A stretch of DNA of 64,000 bases from Bettongia penicillata ogilbyi (taxonomy: Eukaryota > Chordata > Mammalia > Diprotodontia > Potoroidae): assembly GCA_023548195.1 (NCBI GenBank), contig JAJHZJ010000009.1, positions 5,296,715 through 5,360,714 of the forward strand, written 5' to 3'. A model generated the notes under the pieces. It saw nothing but the letters and a program-made list of their open reading frames with translations, had not been told where the DNA came from and searched no databases. Shown piece after piece: positions 57,000-64,000 of this stretch. Numbering within the stretch: the stretch's first letter is position 1; each line of letters starts with the position of its first letter. A program made the translations under genes and the position numbers.

Positions 57000-57254
57000 A
57001 AGGAGGGAACAAGCATTTATTAAGCATCTACTATATGCTCTGTATCATGTTTACTGTTTTACAAATGTTCTCTCATTTGATCCTCATAATAAGAAAAAAA
57101 AGTATTATTATATACATTTTGTAGTTGAGGAAACTGAGATAGAAGTGAATTTCCCAGGATCACATAGCTAATAAATGTCTAAGACAGGATTTGAACTTAG
57201 ATCTTCCTGATTCTAGGTCTAACATTCTATCCATTGCACCATGTAGCTGCCTAG
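57000..57254 (-). mobile_element. CORE-SINE (Ther1/MIR-like), antisense
   Basis: aagcatttattaagcatctactatatgc (possibly a family C start), then ttttacaaatgttctctcatttgatcctcataataag...gaggaaactgagatagaagtg...tcctgattctaggtctaacattctatccattgcaccatgtagctgcct. Confidence 0.7.
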
Positions 57255-57284
57255 AAGTATCTTGGGAAAAATTAAGAGGAAAAT

Positions 57285-57365
57285 GTCAAGTCAAGAAGCA
57301 CCTATTAAGCACCTACTCTATGCCAAGCATTATGTCATTGAACTATAGAGTACATGGAGGAAAAT
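57285..57365 (+). mobile_element. Family C 5' fragment
   Basis: tcaagaagcacctattaagcacctactctatgccaagcattatgtc. Confidence 0.5.
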
Positions 57366-58995
57366 AAAATATAAAACTGGAAAGACTCACGATGATCAAT
57401 GTTGCTCTAAAACAAAAATTACTAAAATAACAGCTATGTGGGATGTCCCTAACACCTAACGTAGACTCCCACATTCACTCATTGATCTGGTTCACTTGCT
57501 CCGACCTATATTCACATTAGCAGGTCTAGAGTCTTGGACCACCACCACAATATAGCTGTAGGCAAATTTTCTCAGGATCTGAAGGACCTGTTGTAAGGTA
57601 ATACTCTCCCACAGTGACCACTATAGCTCTCAAGGTCCTCCTGATATGATTCCCATTTATACAAAACCAGTCATTCAAAATAATGCCTATTAAATTTTAA
57701 ACATAATGATTTCGTAACAATAAGGTGAAAACCATAATAATATCACGTATTCGGGAATAATAAGTACATCACAGTCTAAAGATAAGTCTGGTTTGTTCTC
57801 TCCCACCAAGCCACTCAGTGCCTATGAGAAAGAGAAGTTACACACAGAATCCTGCCACATTACTCATGTATGAGGAAAATACATGTGCTCAGAGTATCTC
57901 ATAATTGTGGAATTATGAACATTAGAATCCTCTTTCTGTCTCAGGAGCTATCCATAAAAGCTCCTTAATGAATATATTTTCTTGAGCAATTGAACTGCTA
58001 AACTGAGTTGAATCATGCTGTGTTTGGCTAATACCTCACGGAGCACATTTCAGTCAAATTAGTTGATCCACTTGTAGTTTTTCTGATTGGCTGCTCCCAA
58101 GCTGTTCCTCTGCTTAGTTGAATTTACTCCTCAGCAGCAACTGTAGTGTACATCACTTTCAGTCTCAGGCTAAGATGATGCCTTCAGCTAAAGTAGTTTT
58201 GTACTCTTTTAGGCAAAGGACATTACCTTTATCTTAAAATTGTTAAAAGCTTCTCTTACTCTTTCCTTGTAGGATTCTTCTCCACCTCTCAGTAACAGCA
58301 GGTGGCAATGCCAAGAAATGCCTTGTCTTCTCTTATTTTTTCCTCAGCAGAAAATCACAATAGAAAATAGAGTATATTTTCTTTACCATTTATTTTTCTC
58401 CATGGTGGCAAGTCACAAGAGACCATTCCACGTTCTCTGCACTCTTTCTTCCTCTCAGCAGCAAGAGCTACAATCCAGGTTTTCATTGGTCAATCTGTCC
58501 AGCAACAACTGAGAATAGAAAAAAGAATTAGCAACTTTCATTTTTTTATTATGAAATCTTTCCTTTCACTTCTCTTGCTTATCTTCCAGAATAAACTTTA
58601 AATCTTCTCTGTGAAGGAACACACTTTAGCAGAGTAACCAACTTTTCAGCTTCTGCCTATGATCGTTAAATATCATCTTCCCCTAATCATAAAACTGTAC
58701 TGATGTCTATATATCCTCAGTTATTTACCTAAAAATTCTCTAGTTCATCATTTACAAAAAATATTAAACCTGACTGCCATCCTTATTTGCTCCAGTATTT
58801 TACAACTTGTCATAATCAAATGAGTAATTTCTAATAAAAATGAATTGCAAATCTTCAGTAATAGCTTATCTTAGAACTTTCAGCAGGCATATGCCCCAGA
58901 CAAGTAAACTATAAAGGCAGACTTAACTCACCAAATTCTTTTCTCAGAATCATACTTATTTCACTGACAAGTGAAGTGACCCCTCTAAAGGGTCA
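57366..58995. other. Unassigned DNA
   Basis: About 1.6 kb without a recognised repeat or exon. Confidence 0.45.
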
Positions 58996-59029
58996 CTCAC
59001 TCACTTTAGAGTCATAGATATATTGAATT

Positions 59030-59285
59030 CTTTGTCATAGGGAACTTTTGCTCTGAAACTTAGAGGCTAAGACAGTTGCCTGGGGCATCGAAAGGTTAAA
59101 TGTTTTACTCAAGTCACATAGGCAGTAAGTATAAGAGATAGGGTTTGAATGCAGGTGTTGTTCTTTCCTTTTTTGAAGCAATCTGGGTTGACTTGCACAG
59201 GATGATATAGCTAGTAAGAGCCTGAGGCTGGATTTGAACTCAGATTCTCCTGACTCCAGGGCCAGGGCTCTGTCCACTGTACCAT
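59030..59285 (-). mobile_element. CORE/MIR-like SINEs, antisense, compound
   Basis: gaaaggttaaatgttttactcaagtcacataggcagtaag...atagggtttgaatgcagg, then gatgatatagctagtaagagcctgaggctggatttgaactcagattctcctgactccagggccagggctctgtccactgtacc. Two tRNA-side ends suggest two copies. Confidence 0.65.
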
Positions 59286-59395
59286 CTATCTTAAGTAGGT
59301 CTGTCTTCTATCCCCTATGCCAAACTGTCTCCATCCTAATATTTTTAAATAAAAAATAGTAAGATTAAGACATCAAAGACCAATAACCACAGAAA

Positions 59396-59639
59396 CATGG
59401 CTTTGTGGATAGAGTATCAGACCTCGAGGCAGGAAGACTCATCTTTCAGAGTTCAAATCTGGCTTCAGACACTTGCTAGCTGTGTGATGCTGGGCAAGTC
59501 ACCTAACCCTGTTTGCCTTAATTTCCTGATCTATAAAATGAGCTGGAGAAGGAAAGGGCAAACTACTCTAGTATATTTGCCAAGAAAACCCCAAATGAAG
59601 TCATGATGAGTTAGACACGACTGAACAGCAACAAAACAA
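59396..59639 (+). mobile_element. SINE-A, near full length
   Basis: catggctttgtggatagagtatcagacctcgaggcaggaagactcatc...gagttcaaatctggc (tRNA-like head with B-box-like word), gctgtgtgatgctgggcaagtcacc, ctataaaatgagctggagaagg and atttgccaagaaaaccccaaatgaagtcatgatgagttagacacgactgaac. Confidence 0.85.
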
Positions 59640-60084
59640 AAGCTTGATTTCCAAGAAAATCTAAATGAATTATTAATCAATTGAGTTGTGAGCAGCTAGA
59701 ACAGAGAGCAGTGGTCAATAGAAATCAGGAGAAGTTTACAAATGATGCCAAAGTATGGGAAAGCTACTGTATTAAAAATCATAAAATCTAGATTCTAATT
59801 CTAACTCCATTTACCAGGCATATAAATGCCTTTCTAGATTATTTAAATTCTGCAAGTTTTGATTTCTTCACCTGAAAAATGAAAGGGCATGACCAGATGG
59901 ACTGTCTCTGAGGTTTCTCCTAGATCCTACAGTCCTTCATCTATAAAACAGAAGTAATAATGTCTCTGCTCATATCACAGGATTTTTATGAAGACCAAAA
60001 ATAGAAAACATGGATGAAAGTACTTTGAAATTTGTTAAAGACTGTACAAATATTAAAGAAATTATTTCCTGTAGGGTTTTGGTA
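59640..60084. other. Unassigned DNA with SINE scraps
   Basis: 59,800-60,060 holds worn SINE body pieces (ctgtctctgaggtttctcctagatcc; ttcatctataaaacagaagtaataatg). Confidence 0.45.
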
Positions 60085-60330
60085 AAGGAGGCAATATGAT
60101 GCAATGGATGTAAAGAGCTGGTTGAAGAGCCAGGAACACCTAAGTTCAGTTTCCACCATTGACAGACAGGCTTCTGTGACCCTCATTTCACCTCTTAGGG
60201 CTCTAGACAACACTTTAAGACAATAAATTGCAGAGAATGTACTGACCTACATTGATACAGGGGATTTCCTCATCTGAGCATTCCCTACATCAATGAAATC
60301 ACTAGTCAAGCCCCTATCTTTTTTGATTAC
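60085..60330 (+). mobile_element. SINE-B (Mar1-like), near full length
   Basis: aggcaatatgatgcaatggatgtaaagagctgg...acctaagttcagtttccacc...taagacaataaattgcagagaatgtactgacc...gggatttcctcatctgagcattccctacatcaatgaaatcactagtc. The best-kept copy of its type here. Confidence 0.8.
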
Positions 60331-60354
60331 TAGATCAGGGAAATGTTTTAACTA

Positions 60355-60478
60355 TAGTGTTTCAATATTTCAACAAAGCATTTGATAAACCCTTCAATGA
60401 TGACCTGATGGCTAAAATGAAGAAATGTAGGCCAAATAGTAGCACATCTGTGTGGATCCATGACTAGTTAAACATATA
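60355..60478 (+). mobile_element. CR1/L3 RT piece, left of the Tigger-like element
   Basis: The frame reads FNKAFDKPFNDDLMAKM, the RT motif A region of CR1/L3 (compare FSKAFDQICH at 18,597), then a W-I motif before the transposon begins. Confidence 0.65.
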
Positions 60479-61377
60479 CAGGCATGCCTTAGAGATGTTG
60501 AAGATTTGGTTCTAAACCATTTCAATAAAGCAAATATCACAAAAAAACTGAGCCATGTTCCCCAGTGCACATAAAAGTTATTTGCGTTATCCTATGGCCT
60601 ATTAAGTTGCAATACTATTATGTCTAAGAAATGGACACATCTTAATTTTAAAAATACTTCATTGTTAAGAAATGCTAACCATCATCTGAGCCTTCAGCAA
60701 GTTATAATCTTTGTGCTGGTGGAAGTTCTTGGCTCGATGTTGATGGCTACTGATTGATCAGGCTAGTGGTTCCTGAATGTTAGGGTGGCTGTGGCAATTC
60801 CTTAAAATAAGACAACAATGAAGTTTGCCACACCAATTGACTTTTCCTTTCATGAAAAGGTTCTCTGTGAAATATAGTGTTATTTGATAGCATTTTACAT
60901 ATAATAGAACTTCTGAAATTGGAGTCAATCCTCTCAAACTCTACCATTGCTTTATCAACTAAGTTTATGTAATATCCTTCATTATTCTTGAGTCTCAGGA
61001 TTAAGGAGGTCCAACAAGAGAGAGATATAGGTGAATGGTTGGTGGAGCAGTCCAGAACACATACAACATTTATTAAGCTCACCATCCTATATAGACACAG
61101 TTTACAATGCCCCAAAACAATCACAATAGATTACCAAGATCACTGATCACAGTTCACCATAAAAGATAGGATAATAATAAAAAAAAGTTTGAAATATTGT
61201 GGAAATTACAAAAATATGACACAGAGATACAGTGTAAGCTCATGCTATTGGAAAAATGGCGAAGATAGACTGTCTTCAGGAAGAGTTGCCACTGACCTTC
61301 ATTTTGTAAAAACAAACAAAATAACCCCACAGCATCTATGAAGTGCAGTTAAGAGAAGTGCAATTAAAAAAGGTCTG
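60479..61377 (-). mobile_element. Internally deleted Tigger-like (pogo/Tc1-mariner) DNA transposon
   Basis: Begins after a TA with caggcatgcctt, the Tigger terminal sequence. The opposite end aaaaaaggtctg is a worn inverted terminus. Between are the transposase C-terminal region (minus strand, 60,780-60,990), then directly the far non-coding part (tgagtctcaggattaagg, atcactgatcacagttcaccataa, ttggaaaaatggcgaagatag). About two thirds of an autonomous Tigger1 is missing. It lies inside a CR1/L3 copy. Confidence 0.85.
60780..60990 (-). pseudogene. Tigger transposase C-terminal remnant
   Basis: Pogo-family DDE transposases cut and paste the element. The minus frame ending near 60,780 carries YYINLVDKA, FERIDSNF and RKSQLVWQTSLLSYF, the conserved C-terminal tail of Tigger1/TIGD-type transposases. 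It lacks the DNA-binding CENPB-like domain and the DDE core because of the internal deletion, so it is inactive. The 114-codon open frame extends past the deletion joint into non-coding transposon sequence. Confidence 0.85.
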
Positions 61378-61640
61378 GTTGTGACTTAAGAGTTGATCAG
61401 TCATCCAATAGTGAGGTATGCAACATTTATCTACATGCTTCATTTATCTATATTCAGCACAGTTCCATTAGACATTTTCATCAATGACTTGGATAAAGAG
61501 AATGACAACCTACTCATCAACTTTGTCAATTTTGCCACTAAGATTTGAATGATTGCTCACATCAAGGATAAGCAAATGAAGACTGAAAATGATCTTGACA
61601 GGGCCTGGAAATTTGAATTTCTTTATAGAGTATCTATCTC
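61378..61640 (+). mobile_element. CR1/L3 RT piece, right of the Tigger-like element
   Basis: gttccattagacattttcatcaatgacttggataaagagaatgacaacctactcatcaactttgtcaattttgcc reads FINDLDKENDNLLINFVNFA, the block that leads into the RT catalytic FADD motif (here degraded). It continues the piece ending at 60,478. Confidence 0.7.
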
Positions 61641-61744
61641 TTCTTAGTCTACCATTTGCTCCCATTTTACTCTTTTCTCTCCAGTTCAAAAATCATGCTG
61701 TTTATGAGACAATAGACTAATAATTTCTTTGGTGTAGAAAAATG

Positions 61745-61975
61745 GGAAGCTAGGTAGTGCAGTGGATAAAGTACTGGGTTTGAAGTCAGGAAGACCCCTC
61801 TTTCTGATGAGTCACTTAAAGTCACTTAAAACCCTGTTCCCTCAGTTTACTCAGCTATAAAATGAGCTAGAGAAGGAAATGGCAAACCACTCCAGTATCT
61901 TTGCTGAGAGAACCCCAAATGGGATCTGGAAGAATCAGATGTGACTGAAACTACTGAACAGCAACACAGAATTCT
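61745..61975 (+). mobile_element. SINE-A
   Basis: gctaggtagtgcagtggataaagtactgggtttgaagtcaggaagacc...ctataaaatgagctagagaaggaaatggcaaaccactccagtatctttgctgagagaaccccaaatgggatc...gatgtgactgaaactactgaac. A short duplicated word (gtcacttaaa) lies in its middle. Confidence 0.85.
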
Positions 61976-62365
61976 CAGAGGAGAAAACTCCCTTTACCAA
62001 AATGAATCAACAAACTTCTCTGCAATTTATGGTCTTAAAGAGCCGTGTAGAGCCCTGAAAAATTAAATGCTTTCCCTGGGTCACACTATATACAAAGGAG
62101 GCACTTAAATGCAGGTCTTGCTAATTCTGAGGCCAGCTATATCGATTATACCCCCTCCATCCCTCATTTGAGAATATGGAAATAAAATAGTCATTGAGTA
62201 GCTCTGTTTTCTTCATATGTGTTAACATCACACTATACGCTCTCAAAAGTCTAGAGAAAAGGGTTAAATGTTAAATTCCTTCAGGAGCCAGTGTGAAGCT
62301 AGCCTCTCAATCTAAGGGAATATATAAATTATTCTTTGGAGTAGGTAGGAAAAGGATAATGGACC
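61976..62365. other. Unassigned DNA with a SINE scrap
   Basis: About 62,050-62,150 (aaattaaatgctttccctgggtcacac...ggcacttaaatgcaggtcttgctaattctgaggcc) is an antisense CORE-type fragment. Confidence 0.5.
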
Positions 62366-62505
62366 ATTTAATCAAGAAGCATTTGTGAAGTTGCTACTCT
62401 GTGCAACATGTTCTGCAACGTGTTCTGGACACAAAGACAAAAATGAAATAGTTCCTGAGCCCATGGAGTTAAGCTCTATTGGGAGAAAACACATGTATAC
62501 ATGTA
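62366..62505 (+). mobile_element. Family C repeat, 5' part
   Basis: tcaagaagcatttgtgaagttgctactctgtgcaacatg...cacaaagacaaaaatgaaatagttcctgagcccatggagttaagctctattgggag. Confidence 0.5.
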
Positions 62506-62749
62506 AGTTTAACTACATTCCCTGCTATCCCCAGGGTAACTGACCAAACAATTTCTTTAAGGTTCAAATTAGGCTACTAGGATTTGGTTGGGCTCATCCT
62601 CTTAACAGTGGTCAGCTCTTTCAAGAAGCATTTTAACAATGATTGAGAGACCCTCTCACAGTGCAGACAGGACCCAGGATCTCCCAATATCTCAAACTAA
62701 TGAGGCTGTCCCCTATAGCTCAGGATCACTGTTGGATCACCTACACAAA

Positions 62750-62876
62750 GAGAAAGAAAAATGACACAGAAAATGATCCTCTTCCTTTAAAGCTTGAGCG
62801 GGCAGTCCTTTCTGATGAAAGACCAGAGGTGAATAGAAAATTTGACATTCAAACACAAGGCTCAAAAGAAGCATAA
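62750..62876 (+). pseudogene. L1 ORF1 C-terminal fragment
   Basis: The frame ends RPEVNRKFDIQTQ, equivalent to RPELKRKFDFQTQE at the end of the half-L1 ORF1. Upstream the match is lost, so only the end of ORF1 is kept or the upstream part is too diverged. Confidence 0.7.
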
Positions 62877-63182
62877 AAAACTAAATATGAAAGAGTAATA
62901 ATAAAAGGACTTAGTGAAGTTAAACTGTTTATATTCCTATATGGGAAGGAGTCAGTATAGACAAGCAGGCATGGGTTTAAGTCAATTATGCTGCAATGAT
63001 CTCAAAACAAAATGTAGGGATGGAAAATAAGGATGCACTGGGAGAAAAGGGAAATAGAATGAGACAAATTTTCTCACATAAAGGAGACATTCAAGGAAGA
63101 GTTTTTATACTGAAGAGGAAGGTGGGGAGGGGTAGCCAACGCTTGAATCTCACTATTATTAGAATTGGTTCAAAAAGGGCAA

Positions 63183-63204
63183 ACACACACACACACATAC
63201 ACAG
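63183..63204. repeat. (CA)n microsatellite
   Basis: Short CA run in the L1 spacer. Confidence 0.85.
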
Positions 63205-63499
63205 AGATGGGATAGAAAAGGGATAACATATATTGATTCCTTCTACAAGTACACACCTGATTACCACTGATCCTTCCTCAAGCATCAGGTTCTCAGTTGG
63301 ATTAGCCAGACTTGGTCTCATCCAAGCCTGCCCACCTAGAATACACCAGACATGTCTGGAGTCTGGCATTGTAAGGTGCTGAACTTCCCAAAATAATACG
63401 GGGGAAGGCAGATTGGGGGAAGCAGTGGTGAGAAGCAAGACAGACTTTTGAGAAGGGACAGAATAAAAAAGAGAGAAAGTAGGATAAACAGAGGAAAAT

Positions 63500-63815
63500 G
63501 GGAGGGAGGGAAATGCATAGTTAGTGAATGTGAGGGAGATGAACTAACCCTTAGAATTGAAACAAATAACAAAAAGATTGGAAACCAGCATCCAACAATA
63601 TGTTGTGTACAAGGGACATACTTGGAACAGAAAAGCACAAACACAGAGTTTAAATGAAGGGTTGGAACAAATTCTATTAAAGCTTTAGCTGAAGTAAAAT
63701 GGGCAGGGTTGGCAATCATAATCTCAGACAAAGCAAAAGCAAAGACAGACCTAACTGAAAGAGATAATCAGGGAAATTACATTTTGCTAAAAAGTACCAT
63801 AGACAATGAACTAAT
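63500..63815 (+). pseudogene. L1 ORF2 endonuclease N-terminal fragment, inactive
   Basis: The L1 endonuclease is an APE-type enzyme that nicks target DNA. Visible: QHPTICCVQGTYLEQKST at about 63,586 (the family's IC.QETHL block), and in a second frame AGLAIIISDKAK near 63,705 and NQGNYILLKSTI near 63,770. The catalytic glutamate of QETH is replaced by glycine (codon ggg, 63,613-63,615). A stop follows at 63,655. Inactive. Confidence 0.8.
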
Positions 63816-63829
63816 ATGAAAGAAATATA

Positions 63830-64000
63830 GGAAATTTCTCTGATAAAGGACTCATTTCTCAATTATATAGTGAAATTTACAAAAATAAGCCATTCTCCAA
63901 TTGAAAAATGGTCAAAGGACAAGAACAGGCAGTTCTTAGAAAAAATTAATGACCACTATAGATTAGAAAAGGGAAAATTAAAACAAAATCTATCAGAAAT
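63830..64000 (+). pseudogene. L1 ORF2 C-terminal fragment
   Basis: KGLISQLYSEIYKNK, then a worn equivalent of the K-W-K-D-M-N-F block and KIKTKSIRN at the window edge match the L1 ORF2 C-terminal region. It is joined to the endonuclease fragment with no reverse transcriptase between. Confidence 0.8.

Larger units (their letters stand above)
62700..64000 (+). mobile_element. L1 with ORF1 end, spacer, ORF2 start and ORF2 end; RT deleted
   Basis: ORF1 C-terminus to 62,876; G/A-rich inter-ORF spacer to about 63,480, similar to the half-L1 3' region (gttaaactgtttatattcctatatgggaag against gtgaactgtttacattcatacaggg). Then ORF2 endonuclease to about 63,815, and from about 63,830 the ORF2 C-terminal region. 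Stops and frameshifts are present. The element continues beyond the window. Confidence 0.8.

Noticed and set aside
56776..57171. 131-codon open frame as a gene
   Set aside because: It runs from a family C repeat into an antisense SINE and has no domain.
59396..59470. tRNA gene
   Set aside because: This is the tRNA-derived head of SINE-A. It is joined to the SINE body and cannot fold as a complete tRNA. The same holds for the heads at 32,790, 60,085 and 61,745.
63336..63731. 131-codon minus-strand open frame
   Set aside because: It is opposite the L1 spacer and endonuclease; the sense strand explains the sequence.
1..64000. Microbial defence system, CRISPR array, operon or phage
   Set aside because: Composition, retroelement content and absence of long coding frames show a vertebrate nuclear genome. 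No regularly spaced direct repeats with unique spacers were seen.

Overview
The window is gene-poor nuclear DNA from a mammal, most likely a marsupial. The evidence is the repeat content: L1 elements opening with a 'gccaagatgg' 5' end, an ORF1-only half-L1, several tRNA-headed SINE types with RTE-like or CORE-like bodies of the kind abundant in marsupials, many CR1/L3 and L2 remnants, and hAT-type MITEs. Species cannot be fixed from the sequence. I found no host protein-coding exon, rRNA, tRNA gene, CRISPR array or bacterial-style operon. Nearly all open frames are chance frames or frames inside repeats. Family names rest on remembered consensus features, not on a database search.

Layout. 1-436: antisense 5' end of an L1. 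437-10.4 kb: unassigned DNA with SINEs, a broken CR1/L3, an L2 tail, microsatellites and an old L1 tail. 10.44-14.40 kb: an interspersed repeat of unassigned family ('family C') split by a 3.0 kb half-L1 (HAL1-like) element with perfect 15-bp target-site duplications, a CpG-rich 5' UTR with tandem monomers, an ORF1 carrying two frameshifts, and no ORF2. 14.5-19.2 kb: a CR1/L3 LINE whose reverse-transcriptase region is split by a 2.8 kb LTR element without recognisable gag or pol. 19.2-28 kb: SINEs, family C copies, two RTE-tailed SINEs and simple repeats. 28-40 kb: hAT MITEs, two related antisense L1 pieces, an antisense CR1/L3 and L2 tails. 40.1-40.7 kb: a 5'-truncated L1 with a perfect 17-bp duplication. 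42.9-43.6 kb: a 104-bp inverted repeat at about 87 percent identity flanking a SINE and a CR1/L3 piece. 44-50 kb: further MITEs and an antisense RTE-type RT remnant. 50-53.4 kb: the largest stretch without recognised repeats, with one weak zinc-finger-like trace. 53.4-55.6 kb: L2 split by a SINE, then an L1 tail and more L2. 59-61.6 kb: SINEs, then an internally deleted Tigger-like (pogo) DNA transposon inside another CR1/L3. 62.7-64.0 kb: an L1 with the end of ORF1, the inter-ORF spacer and the start of the ORF2 endonuclease joined directly to the ORF2 C-terminal region, with the reverse transcriptase missing. It runs off the window.

The nestings give a relative chronology: CR1/L3, L2 and family C are oldest; the LTR element, MITEs, Tigger and most SINEs came later; the half-L1 (10,994-14,001) and the L1 tail at 40.1 kb look youngest because their target-site duplications are still perfect.

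Labels used below. SINE-A: tRNA-like head, ending in a tail related to 'ttgccaagaaaaccccaaat'. SINE-B: tRNA-like head, tail related to 'taccaatgaaatcacag' (Mar1-like). CORE/MIR-like: body with 'gatgaggaaactgaggc'. RTE-tailed: 3' end 'tggtcttcttcgaaaac'-like. MITE-A: ends in gtgtcaaa / tttgacac. Family C: begins like 'tttattaagcacctactatgtgcc'.
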